Part shown: in pieces, positions 56,001 to 64,000 of the stretch | How positions within the stretch are numbered: position 1 is the first letter of the stretch | Layout of the letters: every line of letters starts with the position of its first letter | Assembly: GCF_000237925.1 (NCBI RefSeq) | Contig: NC_031498.1 | Location: 12,687,906-12,751,905, forward strand | Direction of reading: 5' to 3' | Origin: Schistosoma mansoni | Lineage: Eukaryota > Platyhelminthes > Trematoda > Strigeidida > Schistosomatidae | DNA length: 64,000 nucleotides | Made by a program: the position numbers and the translations under genes | Notes under the pieces: generated by a model | What the model saw: the letters and a program-made list of their open reading frames with translations, nothing else | Told to the model about the DNA's origin: nothing | Database searches by the model: none

Positions 56001-59000
56001 GGGCAATAACTAATAACTAAGGTATTGGCCTGTCCACGTTGGTTTTGGAAAAGTGGATCATTTGATTGAGCCATCTTCTCGTCTACTTAGAAGTATATCC
56101 AGGAAGGGAAGCTGGTTGCTCTTCTATTCACATAAAACGCTGGTGTAGTTTTGGCGAGTGTTGAGTTTATTCATTAAACAGTTCATATAATCCTTTCTTT
56201 CATAGAAAACTAAGATATAGACAACATATTTTCGTCTTCTTATTACACTATAATTTATACATTTGCACAATCCAACGATACTATTTCGATGTTACTATTG
56301 AAAGTGGACAAAATGATCCTTAAATTTGTTGATTAGGAATTTTGAAATCGATTCTCTTTACTAGAAAGCTATTACTTCATTATCGAATACATTTTTATTT
56401 GATTGTAGTTTAGATCTAATCAGATTGGAGATTGCTGAAATTCATGATTATGACGTTATCATTTAACTATTATTTGATTATGAACTGATTCTCAACACTA
56501 ATCCATCCATTCAGTTTATTAATTCCAATAATAAGTATAGGAAGTATATATTGTGCAAGGTAAATCTGTTCTTTAAAACAAAATACTTTGCATTTAGTAA
56601 GACAAGCATTTATATAGCATATATATATATATATCCACGTGATTGCTGTATCAGTTGTTTATCTCTGAAATAATCGATTTCATCGCAAGTTAAGCGACAT
56701 AATCCCTTATATATATATATATCTGAAGAGAGGTTCAGNNNNNNNNNNNNNNNNNNNNNNNNNNNNNNNNNNNNNNNNNNNNNNNNNNNNNNNNNNNNNN
56801 NNNNNNNNNNNNNNNNNNNNNNNNNNNNNNNNNNNNNNNNNNNNNNNNNNNNNNNNNNNNNNNNNNNNNNNNNNNNNNNNNNNNNNNNNNNNNNNNNNNN
56901 NNNNNNNNNNNNNNNNNNNNNNNNNNNNNNNNNNNNNNCTGAACCTCTCTTCAGATATATATATATATAAGGGATTATGTCGCTTAACTTGCGATGAAAT
57001 CGATTATTTCAGAGATAAACAACTGATACAGCAATCACGTGGATATATATATATATATGCTATATAAATGCTTGTCTTACTAAATGCAAAGTATTTTGTT
57101 TTAAAGAACAGATTTACCTTGCACAATATATACTTCCTATACTTATTATTGGAATTAATAAACTGAATGGATGGATTAGTGTTGAGAATCAGTTCATAAT
57201 CAAATAATAGTTAAATGATAACGTCATAATCATGAATTTCAGCAATCTCCAATCTGATTAGATCTAAACTACAATCAAATAAAAATGTATTCGATAATGA
57301 AGTAATAGCTTTCTAGTAAAGAGAATCGATTTCAAAATTCCTAATCAACAAATTTAAGGATCATTTTGTCCACTTTCAATAGTAACATCGAAATAGTATC
57401 GTTGGATTGTGCAAATGTATAAATTATAGTGTAATAAGAAGACAAAGATTATCAGAACTATGTGATATATTAGCGCAATACATTGCGAACAATATGACGT
57501 GAATTCCTTGTTCACAAATGTACCTTTGAAAAAGACTATTGACATATTATGTGACTGCATATCTTTAAACAACCTTAAATTACCTCTTCCTTTATATATA
57601 TATATATATATACCAATCTATTATTATTATTTTTTCAAATAAAAGCGATAGTTCTGGCTTTCCTGATTTCTGAAAAAAATGCAACATTTACAACAAGTCA
57701 TGGCTGTTTTCCTCCTGTGTGTGTGTTGTGTGTCAACAAACTGTTTTACTTTCTGTGGTTGTATAATCAATTTGCAAGTTGTTTATTCGCTGTTAAATCC
57801 ATTGGTTCTTATTTTATTAATATTTATTCCTTATTTGGTTTCAAAAATGAACAACCCTACGAAAATGTTTGACTGATTTTAAGATAATTTAATAGCTTAT
57901 AAACTAACGTCTTGTTCTCTTTTAATAATGAACAAATGCCATCCTGTTAATCTGATTGACTGATGGGCTGTTATCAATTACAATGAGATCTTTTAAAATT
58001 TGAAATATTGCACCTTAAAACAGCTGTCATGAGAGTTGTAATCAGGAATTAAGGTTGGTATGATCGATCGTATGGCTCATTTTTTGGTGCTCTATTCCAC
58101 TAGAATTTTTATCTGCTATTAATTAGTGTCTAAAACTGACCAATATGAAGTGTAACATCTCTGTATATAATTATATCTGACATCATGAACACTCATTTCT
58201 GTATTACCCTCAGAGTAAAATTAAACATATTGTCAAGGCATATTTGGCCCGTATGTATGTTGTCTGACCGATTTTATGAAAAGAAGATCATATGGCTTCC
58301 CTGTTGTGAACATTTAAATAACATGTATTGAAAAGTAACTTCAATGGATAATTGTAATGCACTACTAAAATTTATTAAGAACATTACACTAATTTACTGT
58401 CTAAGCTGTAAGTTGATTTGTGTAAAATCTCGTAGAAATGTATGCAGGAGAAAACGTAGTTATATTGCATCGATTGTGTTAAGCTTAAATAGTAGTATCA
58501 TTAATTCGAAGTATATGTCATATAATATAATTATTAGTTGAAACTGTAGGTTTTCAAATAATGATGCACTGGTGTAAATCTCACTTTATCTACTTTAGTT
58601 TAGGGATCCAAGTGTAGTTGATTTATCTTCAAGTTAATTCCTAAGGCTTCGTATATACAATCGCCCTGATAACCGTTGTCAAATATATATTCATTTATTT
58701 AAACATAAACATTGGTACAAGGAGGCACGAAATAGATATGCATCACATCATCCGATTTGTGTGAAGGCTGGAGTACCTCCCGGACGCCCAAACCGAAGCG
58801 GGCGATTTTCTTCAGGGTCCACACCCCGAGCCTTTGACGTAAAGATCTAATCCACAATGCAGTAGAACAACGTAAGGAGATTCCGTCCCAAGATAGCCGG
58901 TGACCAATAATTGGTTCATAAACCTTTTGTTCCCTCAGGGTACTGGAACCCATGTGCACCATTGGTTTGGAATCAGGGTTTTCCAACTCATCTAGGTGAA

Positions 59001-62000
59001 CTTTCCGTGTCCATTAAACCGGTTAAAGTGCCGAACATTCGCTTGTCGTCCTCTCAATTTCGTAAACAACAGTAATGCCACGAGAAGGCAGTGAGTAGGA
59101 GTTCCCTGGTAGTGGCTGTATGCACGTGGATATGCAAGAGCATATCCAGAGGTAGAGCTGACTCTCCCCACTCTCGGCCGTACCAGGGCATTTTGGGGTC
59201 CGTTATCAAATAAATCCCTGCGATGTGTGAATTTCAGAAGGCAAGATGAATCGCCGACTACAGTTTGCTATCGAATGGCACAGATCACTAAGTCGCAAGC
59301 ACACCAAGCGGATCCGAGCAGAAATGCTAACACGAGCGAGCATATACAGAGGCCAATTAACAGGCTAATGATTCATCTGGCGATTTATGCTAGAGCGAGG
59401 GTTATTTATGTAGCCTGTAACATGTAATCAAGCATACATGTTCATACAGGCTTGACAATAATACCAAGATATACAAATTGTTACTGTTTTGATAACACTG
59501 TCTGTTGAATAATGTAGCTGAGGGGTTTGACAAAATTGACTGTAAAAAAAACTTAAGTGCAGAAGAGGTCCTATACTAGTGATAACATCAGCAATCACGC
59601 AGATAGTCTAGTTCAAAGGCTCAATTGAATTAACCTGTATTTTGGCAATTTAGTTACTTCAAATTAAATGAGTATGATTTCTAATCACTTTTTCTCAGGG
59701 GTGGCCCAATCAACACTGGGCACCAGTTATTGATTGTCAGACTGACCCGTGTTAGTGGGTCCAGACCACCAAGTTAAGGCTCTCTCAATTTTCTTAACTG
59801 TTAATCGGAAACGATGAGTGGGGACCCAGGATTGGTCAGAGTGGTACAAATGTGCTCACTCTTTATCTTCCTTTAGGTTTTGAATTTTAAAATCATAATT
59901 TTTATTCCACATATTTATTCTTTCGTATGATCTGTAGCTATTCTTGTCTTCTACCACTGATACCGTTACTACTACTATTCTAGGATTTATGCCCATTATT
60001 TTATCTCGTGCTGATAAGTGTGGCTGCTCAAACCGATAAACTCATGTCCCAGGTTCTACATTGTTTATTACTGACTAACTGACTGTTGTACCTTCAAAAA
60101 CAAAAAAAAATTCGAATCGTATTGGGGCCTATATGTTTGAGCCGTTTATTATGGGGGCAGTTGTATTGTTCTGTCCAATTGTCGACATGTTCCCCTACAT
60201 TACGTCTAAGACTAGCGACCTATTTTATCAACGACAATGTTCAATGAACAACAATCAAATTACTAATGTTTATTGGGCCGCGAGCACCTTTTCATCGTGT
60301 CCATTCTTAGGATGAAGTTAGTAACCAGTTATCTCCCCATTTGTACCCTATTCTCTTATGACTAAAATCTCACATAATAAAATCAGATTAATTCTTGACC
60401 ATACGTCAATGTAAATTGGAGATTAGAATGTGCTCATAGCTGCCTTATAAGTGGAAGAGAACTGAAAAAATAGGTCCATAATTAGTCAATAATAACGTAA
60501 GGGAGGTATAACATTCACAATAGTTTATGCTCCAAACTAAGCGTTTGTGAACGCAATAATCCAAGTATTTAATAATTAATACAAGAAGGGGTTTTTGTGG
60601 ATATTATAGTAAATTTAATAGTTGACATCATGAGTCAATTTCGTGGATCGGTTGAAGTTCGACATTAACACCGTTGGATGCCGGCTCAGTGGTCTAGATA
60701 TTAGGCATTCGTGCGTGAAACTGATAGGTCCTGGGTTCGAATCTCGCGAGGTAGAATCGTGGATGCGCACTGCTGAGGAGTCCCACAATAGGGCAAAACG
60801 GCCAGTGCTTCCAGGTTTTCCATACTGGTCTAATTTCAATTGACTCATGATCTCAACTATTAAAATTATTTAGTAATTATACAAAAAAAACCCACAAATT
60901 CTCATAAGATAATGCCAAAAGTTACAATTCAGACGATATTCAGTCCATCGTTACACTGACGGACATTTGTTATACTATCATATCGGTAGAAAGTAAATAA
61001 GAAGAGTATGTATTGAAAAGTTTGGCGTTAGAATAAAATCAATGATAATATTTTTACTCCTACTTTTCGATAATTCGTACAAGGAAAGTCATTGGTATTT
61101 TTAGATGTTAAATTGACCTTTAAATAATTATCACTGTGATTGAATAAGAAAATGTACCCGATGTACTATCATGCTTGTTTTATTAAGTGTTTGTTCTCTT
61201 ACTTTTCATAATGACCAACTTTAATTCATAAGATTGTGATCATTATTATTACTGTCTTTTCAATATTCAGGAGTACATTTTTTTAAATAAAAGCAATATA
61301 TTTTGTCAGTTTCAAAAACAATAGTCAATAATGATGTGTATGTCAAAAACTTTTCACTTTGCTGCATAATAATGCCAGTGGCTATTGTAGTAATCTTGTT
61401 CTAAGTTTCTATAGCAACTTGTTTTATGATATAAATAAACTGTTTGGGACTCATGTTGGTATACTAGTGAGTATATTCTAGATTTTTTAAAATCAATATT
61501 TACGTTTTTACAGTTGTTAAACTATTTATTTCCAAAATCACTTTTCATAAACCATTTCACGCGATTCTACCTTCTTTGTGATTTTTTTGTAGATAAATGC
61601 AAATCTTTCAGTGGTAAAACAGCACATTCCTAACCTAAATGATAATATTAGTTTGCCAAAAGTTTCGGATAGTCCTTCCTCATCAAAACCATCTTCAATC
61701 AAGTCAAAAGTTACATCTAATTCGTCTTCTAAATCTGAGAGTAAGTTACTCATATAATAAATAATAATTTCCTGCTAACATAACATTTTATCTAAAATTA
61801 GTCAGCCATATCCTATAAAATACATTACACAACAAAAATCATGGAGTGTCTCATCAACTTATGTTTTTACAATTATGTTATTGTTGATTACTTCCCATAT
61901 ATCTTGAGCCATACGGTTTAACAACTCATAATAAGTAGTTAATCATTGCGTAGCAGCGGTCTTAGCTTCAATATATCAAGAATTTTGATCGACGCTTAGC

Positions 62001-64000
62001 ATCACCTTGACATCTTCATCCACATATACTAGCAATATAGTCTTTTAAGATTAACAGTTTCGCTAAAGTAGTAATGAGCGTATTTGGTCCCTTTACGTGG
62101 CATATGAGTTTTTTTCCGCAAGCATTCACTCATTGGAGAGATCAAGTTTTTGGATCTGTTATCAAAATATAAATACCCTGTTAAGATATTTTTCACAGTT
62201 CTCTCGAAAGTTCTCTAAAGCACCAGTGAAATAACTTAAGTCAACTAGAACCTGTATGCAATATCAATAAGAATCCCAATTGTTTTACGCTTTTGTGCAA
62301 CATAAGAGGGCTTAATATTCCATCCATCAGTAATGACAAAATTTAATTGAAGGTTAACTGTGAAGACGTGAAAGGAGATAACTTTTTATTATTTTTTAAG
62401 AATAGAATTTAAGTGAAAGTTAGTAATCTTTTCACGTAATTTCCCTTTCACACCATGTTATTTTCACTACATGATAATGCAATAGACATAAACACTAAAT
62501 AATAGCACCTAAAATTCTATCAAGCTCATATAAATAGTGGGGGGACACTATCTTGCTGTTGATCAGTTCGTTGCTATAATTGTAATAAAATCATTAGGTA
62601 TTTGTCTTTTGTGTTTTTGTAGATATAATGTTCTTATTTGAGACTCGCGATATTATTGTAACATGTGGTTAAAAATGCAAGGTAATATAACTCAGAATCT
62701 ATGGTGATAATGCATTTACATGCCATTTGTTTTTTCCTGGAAATCCTGAGCCTAACTTCGTTCCATACTTTACACCATTCGATCTTATTCGTGACTTGCG
62801 AACCTCAATTCTAATGCTGATCTTTCAGTTGCAGTTGGTATTTTATCTCATGTCTTAGTTTCATTTTGCTAATGATATTCTCTCTCAATTTTCATATGAA
62901 ATATAGGCAAATTGAACTAATACATATTTGTACCAGGTCTTGGGTTATCTGTGACTGACTGAATTATACATAAACATTTGAAGTTCTTGATATTTTTCTT
63001 CTAGAGAATAATCCAGTAGTATTTTTCTCCACTTTTAGATTTGAAGATGTTGGAATCTTTAGTTGTCCAATTTTCTCGCTTCAATCAATTAACATCTTGT
63101 GTATATAGTGCAATGATAGAATGGCAACAGGCTGATGAACTAGTCACAAAAGTTCCACATCTTAAATCACCCATTGGACGTAAATCAGAAGGTTCAACTG
63201 ACACTGCCGGTTATACCTCATTTTCAGGAAATTTAAGACCAATTCATTCTATAGATATTGACATCGCCAGCTCATCAGAAGGAGCCTTTATCAATACTTC
63301 TCAAATTCCCATTCTAATTTTGTTACGTTATATGGATGGAATTTTTCATGTTCATCCACTTATTATTGATCAGTTGAAATATCCTTCTGGACAAGAATCA
63401 GCTCAATCTATTTCGTTGAAAAATAATAGTTCAAGTGAAATTCAGAATCTGTCTACTGTTTCACAAGAACAAAAGTTTCTCACTTCAAATTTCACCTTGA
63501 TAACTGACTCGGTTCCCTTATCTGATACGGTCTTGTCGACAGTCTCCAGAACTCCTAACAAACAACAACAGCCACCAAATAATTCTGCACAATCAAAGTT
63601 CGAAAATACTGCGGCTAATAAGGTTAACTGCCATTCGGAACCTCCCAGTACCCATGGCATCAGTGAGCGGCTTTTAAAAAAGAAGTCTCACAAGAAACAC
63701 TTTTCTGATGCTAACCCGTCACCAAGCTTAGTTTCTTCGTCAGTTGCGAAACAACTCTCACTTCATCATTCCAGTGCTTTGGATGAAAACTGTTCTGATG
63801 CCTCTGTACCTTCCTCTAAGCCTGATATATCCAATATTCCTAAACGTAAATCCAAAAGACGACGTTTACTGCAGTCCAATGAGTCAACAGATATACTACC
63901 CTTACCTGTAGATGCTTCTTCAACTAATACAGATACTGATTTGGATAGTTATGGACGATCAACTTCTTTTAATAAGGGCAATGAATCACCTGGAAAAAAA
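40837..64000 (+). CDS. AF4/FMR2 (AFF, Lilliputian)-like gene, partial at both ends
   Basis: Six exons join in frame: 40837-41034, 41077-41439, 43907-45784, 46843-47362, 61593-61740 and 63039-64000 or beyond. AFF proteins are disordered nuclear scaffolds that hold P-TEFb and ELL in the super elongation complex. The identity rests on three points. First, an acidic motif LWEDLLLSDSEEENEE resembles the MLEDDLQLSDSEDSDSEQ motif of AFF proteins. Second, a long Ser-rich disordered centre follows. Third, a helical C-terminal domain matches the AFF CHD: MTKSVKHCLAAAYIFESKSE to AKKLKH.ADA...F.KA, VVQFSRFNQLTSCVYSAMIE to YVQVTSNFLYATEIW, and INTSQIPILILLRYMDGIFH to FNASIMTDLVRYTRQGLHW. Sequence similarity is low, so the family call is probable, not certain. 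The first exons lie upstream and were not found. Confidence 0.62.
41077..41439 (+). CDS. AFF-like gene, exon b with acidic LSDSEEE motif
   Basis: The acceptor is AAATTTCAG and the donor GTGAG|GTATGT. It opens with KLWEDLLLSDSEEENEEKPR, the best local match to the AFF acidic motif. It continues with LNHALRPPPPFVSPLS and GFMDLAQIDVSKQDSLDSK, and ends in phase 2, so AG joins C of the next exon as a Ser codon. Confidence 0.75.
42262..42603 (+). mobile_element. RTE-like LINE (second family), RT palm fragment
   Basis: The frame reads FLDIRASFDLLDGTVIEHCP, ILKALYTNTSRRVKAYNHL, HSSSGVQQGFPLSPFLSNSA and DLLPGERLFDLECANDIVLL. This is RT domain sequence in which the FxDD-type catalytic box of the family (YADD) has become CAND, so it is inactive. 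The same segment is seen, more decayed, at 54.0-54.3 kb. It is a 340-bp remnant in the AFF-like intron, in the same orientation as the gene. Confidence 0.8.
42843..43151 (-). repeat. 0.5-kb non-autonomous repeat, 5'-truncated, identical to the 28.6-kb copy
   Basis: From 42854 to 43151 it is base-for-base the same as 28594-28891 (298 bases, read directly line by line). The 5' 200 bases of the full repeat are absent: after CCAACTCCCCT the sequence turns into unrelated intron DNA. The tail is short (TTTATTTAAA). 5' truncation with a retained 3' tail is the mark of target-primed reverse transcription. Confidence 0.85.
43907..45784 (+). CDS. AFF-like gene, large central exon c
   Basis: The acceptor is TTTCAATGAACTAG and the donor GAAAA|GTAAGA. 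It is open for 626 codons, rich in Ser, Thr, Asn, Lys and Pro with almost no hydrophobic blocks, so mostly disordered. Basic patches occur (GKKLKRRSKC, SRRTRSRS). Towards the end IYPLRDIPSDCWIFSDLTV may match the short conserved AFF segment YPLIVKIDLNLL. The start at 43923 often chosen for the open frame is internal, because the phase from the previous exon continues upstream of that Met. Confidence 0.85.
45785..46842. other. AFF-like intron, AT-rich
   Basis: No repeat or gene was identified. The region is bounded by GTAAGA and TTCCTTGATAG. Confidence 0.7.
46843..47362 (+). CDS. AFF-like gene, exon d, first part of the C-terminal helical domain
   Basis: The acceptor is TTTCCTTGATAG and the donor GAAGAG|GTAAGT. 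The AA left by exon c plus the first A gives Lys. The exon encodes KCWKALVSAISSCSRDNSSS, MTKSVKHCLAAAYIFESKSE, ILRAIDMLTEAANQIQHCV and WMYLWYYVLMRIKAAVGFHT. This is a helix-rich block in the order expected of the AFF CHD (KLKH.ADA.....A..Y.DA..SFIECG, then LCLRC.SLLYLRLF). It ends phase 0. Confidence 0.85.
48570..52247 (-). mobile_element. RTE-like LINE (third family), nearly full length
   Basis: From 5' to 3' on the minus strand: a hairpin at the very 5' end (52247-52212), about 0.7 kb of 5' UTR, an APE endonuclease start (MCCVSKTRIQDPSRVIHLTS near 51445-51390), MIVAGDFSAQVGRERHLDGS at 51075, WRPPNSSQRWTQIYHIAISH, a linker ending in RLDRWVEHFRGKF, the RT (YQSLIVSVYKKGQKSSCDNH, then VVFLDPKAAFDSVDREV), LVDLEYADDIVLFGEDADKM with an intact YADD, FTYLGSLISPCG, SILLYGSETWPIRVEDIPRL, and a C-terminus to about 48580. 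The longest intact piece is 307 codons (51075-50152). Several frame shifts or stops separate the pieces, so it is not autonomous now. It is antisense in the AFF-like intron. Confidence 0.9.
52212..52247 (-). other. Conserved 5'-end hairpin of RTE-like LINE
   Basis: The minus strand reads CCCGACC, 22 bases, GGTCGGG: a 7-bp perfect stem at the extreme 5' end of the element. The inner part contains GTAGCTGCTAC. The same 36-base layout recurs at 52893-52928. It could be a 5' UTR structure or part of an HDV-like ribozyme as known in some other LINEs. That function is only a suggestion. Confidence 0.55.
52248..52892. other. Spacer between two divergent LINE 5' ends
   Basis: This 645-bp spacer contains an open segment at about 52311-52489 with an acceptor-like CTCAG or GTGCAG and a good donor (GTGGAG|GTGAGT). 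It reads LSALIDRLGTRFSWEVGDLD. Its phases do not fit the AFF-like exons on either side, so it is not assigned to that gene. Confidence 0.4.
52893..54420 (+). mobile_element. RTE-like LINE (second family), scattered remnant with its 5' hairpin
   Basis: It begins with the hairpin CCCGACC(22)GGTCGGG at 52893-52928. Around 53270-53500 there is sequence matching the RT start (PQKPTGTRRSALS and LCKNYRGISLSSIVFKQL). Around 54005-54230 it matches the RT palm (FLDIRASFNSSDRNVLWDCL, ILKALYTRASR). Large parts are missing (endonuclease and most of the palm) and frames are broken at many points. It is oriented away from the LINE ending at 52247. Confidence 0.7.
54421..55080. other. Unclassified intron sequence
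   Basis: No repeat or gene recognised. Confidence 0.4.
55081..55160 (+). mobile_element. Penelope-like short fragment, direct repeat of 57424-57490
   Basis: TATAGTGTAATAAGAAGACG, then ATTATCAGAACTATGTGATA with a following TTAACGCAATACATT, repeated with few differences at 57424-57490 in the same direction and, in part, inverted at 56235. In the plus-strand frame it reads LSELCDILTQYISNN, which at the 57.4-kb copy lies just before a Penelope-type RT motif. Confidence 0.5.
55300..56150 (-). mobile_element. Penelope-like element, RT end and GIY-YIG endonuclease
   Basis: The minus-strand frames show QRGQANTLVISYCPAHFKRG, IRCLFNRLDRICTNDAIDDF and LLNKTLMENGYPLKFINR (about 56070-55860). Then comes a VYTFKC.CSHTYIGRSNRDL-type GIY-YIG start (about 55660-55560), followed by KHIIETGHKIDLNSDFVVLY and RILRFIETLAIRNFIPPL (55500-55335). 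This is the normal order of RT thumb, linker and GIY-YIG in Penelope-like elements. The frame changes several times and the RT catalytic part is absent. Confidence 0.75.
56235..57443. repeat. Palindrome: about 504-bp inverted arms around a 200-N gap
   Basis: The arm 56235-56738 is repeated, inverted, at 56939-57443. The match includes two TA microsatellites of the same length on both sides (14 and 16 bases in the runs near the gap), and I saw no substitutions by eye. Identity stops at GTCTTC/GAAGAC at the outer ends. The gap sits exactly at the centre. Equal microsatellite lengths point to an assembly fold-back or a very recent inverted duplication. Confidence 0.9.
56739..56938. other. Assembly gap (200 N)
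   Basis: Exactly 200 N at the centre of the inverted repeat. Probably placed where the assembler could not pass the palindrome. Confidence 0.99.
57424..57595 (+). mobile_element. Penelope-like RT fragment
   Basis: The plus strand reads LSELCDILAQYIANN (57445-57490) and then, in another frame, VNSLFTNVPLKKTIDILCD (57500-57556). The latter is the DVxSLFTNVP motif typical of Penelope-like reverse transcriptases. The fragment runs into a TA microsatellite at 57594-57612. Confidence 0.6.
58692..59198 (-). repeat. 0.5-kb non-autonomous repeat, full-length diverged copy
   Basis: The same layout as 28571-29096: 5' end CCAAAATGCCCTGGTACGG, GAGAGGACGACAAGCGAATG, TACCAATGTTTATGTTTAAAT tail. It differs at many sites from the 28.6-kb copy, so it was inserted earlier. 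It is antisense in the AFF-like intron. Confidence 0.8.
59690..60085 (+). repeat. Possible dispersed repeat, unclassified
   Basis: A more GC-rich block with GGGTGGCCCAATCAACACTGG, CACTGATACCGTTACTACTA, and CATGTCCCAGGTTCTAC...TGACTAACTGACTG. Short parts resemble 1630-1680 and 62930-62965. No coding frame is seen. The family is unknown to me. Confidence 0.35.
60588..60893 (+). repeat. Sm-alpha-like SINE between terminal inverted repeats
   Basis: The left arm 60588-60640 (GGGGTTTTTGTGG...TAGTTGACATCATGAGTCAATT) is inverted at 60837-60893 (AATTGACTCATGATCTCAACTA...CCC). Between them lie a Pol III A box (GGCTCAGTGGTCTAGA, 60683-60698), a B box (GGTTCGAATC, 60735-60744), a hammerhead motif (60767-60808) and CCAGTGCTTCCAGGTTTTCC. 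The whole is about 306 bp, close to the known Sm-alpha size. The inner parts of the arms are not needed for a tRNA-derived SINE and give it a MITE-like outline. Confidence 0.75.
60767..60808 (+). ncRNA. Hammerhead ribozyme motif, cleavage side altered
   Basis: Stem I GCACTG/CAGTGC has 6 pairs. CTGAGGA (60773-60779) is a perfect CUGANGA. Stem II is TCCC/GGG(C) with an ACAATA loop. The second box reads CAAAA instead of GAAA, and the site before stem I is GGC instead of an NUH triplet, so cleavage is unlikely. It is a decayed member of the same family as 23582-23625. Confidence 0.6.
61593..61740 (+). CDS. AFF-like gene, exon e
   Basis: The acceptor is GTGATTTTTTTGTAG (after 61592) and the donor GAGA|GTAAGT. 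It starts phase 0, matching exon d, and reads INANLSVVKQHIPNLNDN, then a Ser/Lys linker (SDSPSSSKPSSIKSKVTSNS). A second acceptor at 61611 (TTTCAG) would break the phase. The linker matches the serine-rich loop inside the AFF CHD. It ends phase 1. Confidence 0.75.
61741..63038. other. AFF-like intron
   Basis: AT-rich, with no repeat firmly identified. GTAAGT to CCACTTTTAG. Confidence 0.7.
63039..64000 (+). CDS. AFF-like gene, exon f, end of helical domain and long C-terminal extension (continues past window)
   Basis: The acceptor is TCTCCACTTTTAG. The A from exon e plus AT gives Asn, then LKMLESLVVQFSRFNQLTSC, VYSAMIEWQQADELVTKV and, after a variable insert, INTSQIPILILLRYMDGIFH and VHPLIIDQLKYP. 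These fit the last helices of the AFF CHD. Vertebrate AFF proteins stop soon after this point. Here the frame stays open for at least 200 more codons, Ser-rich and with basic clusters (ERLLKKKSHKKH, IPKRKSKRRR) that look like nuclear localisation signals. No stop occurs before the window end. Confidence 0.75.

Larger units (their letters stand above)
47363..61592. other. AFF-like 14.2-kb intron, retroelement-rich
   Basis: GTAAGT to TTTTTTTGTAG. It contains the LINE at 48570-52247, its divergent partner at 52893-54420, Penelope-like pieces with a palindrome and gap at 55.08-57.6 kb, the non-autonomous repeat at 58692-59198, a dispersed repeat at 59690-60085 and the TIR-flanked SINE at 60588-60893. 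The other parts, 47363-48380, 57600-58690 and 60900-61590, are AT-rich without recognisable features. Confidence 0.75.

Noticed and set aside
57679-57876. Hydrophobic 65-codon frame as a membrane or secreted protein
   Set aside because: It lies in repeat-rich intron DNA next to Penelope-like fragments, with no splice or family support.
61612-61740. Shorter version of AFF-like exon e starting after TTTCAG
   Set aside because: Its phase does not fit exon d; the upstream acceptor at 61591-61592 gives an in-frame join.
1-64000. CRISPR arrays, rRNA or bacterial operons
   Set aside because: No regularly spaced repeats, no rRNA-like blocks; spliced genes and LINEs show a eukaryotic nuclear sequence.

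Overview
The window looks like nuclear DNA of a blood fluke (Schistosoma or a close schistosomatid). It is AT-rich, with small exons between multi-kilobase introns that are filled with retroelements. The elements are typical of schistosomes: RTE-type non-LTR copies with (AAGT)n- or (AAAT)n-like tails, a CR1-like fragment, Penelope-like fragments with a GIY-YIG module, and short tRNA-like repeats carrying hammerhead ribozyme motifs (the Sm-alpha type). The species cannot be fixed from sequence alone.

Two host genes can be built exon by exon with matching splice phases. On the minus strand, a MINDY-1/2 (FAM63) K48-ubiquitin deubiquitinase runs from about 27.4 kb down to 5.15 kb. Six exons are supported, a first exon is tentative, and the C-terminal exon is missing. 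The QNNNGPCP catalytic Cys box and the FFRNNHF His box are both present. On the plus strand, a gene starting before 40.8 kb and running past the window end encodes an AF4/FMR2 (AFF/Lilliputian)-like protein, the scaffold of the super elongation complex. Six exons are in frame across 40837-64000, one intron is 14.2 kb, and the C-terminus extends beyond the usual end of the family.

Layout: 1-0.8 kb RTE fragment; 0.8-4.7 kb AT-rich DNA with an LTR-like fossil and a possible small membrane-protein exon; 4.7-5.05 kb inverted hammerhead-SINE pair; 5.15-27.4 kb MINDY gene, whose introns hold a chimeric RTE (15.1-17.0 kb), a second RTE (18.5-19.6 kb), an old RTE (21.6-22.2 kb), a second inverted SINE pair with a near-ideal hammerhead core (23.16-23.69 kb) and a Penelope-like fragment (25.6-26.2 kb); 28.5-39 kb intergenic or upstream AFF region with non-autonomous repeats, an internally deleted RTE and a CR1-like 3' end; 40.8-64 kb AFF gene, whose 14.2-kb intron holds a nearly full-length RTE-like element (48.6-52.25 kb), a divergent partner on the other strand, Penelope-like pieces, a 0.5-kb-arm palindrome centred on an assembly gap, and a SINE with terminal inverted repeats.

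The most unusual material is the set of hammerhead-bearing short repeats. Two are arranged head to head as large palindromes, one sits between terminal inverted repeats, and one has lost just the ribozyme segment. Other notable items are a retroelement chimera joined at a microhomology, a 298-bp repeat identical at two sites 14.26 kb apart, and a conserved hairpin at the 5' ends of two divergently oriented RTE-like elements. Both N runs are exactly 200 bases, so they are probably placeholder gaps.
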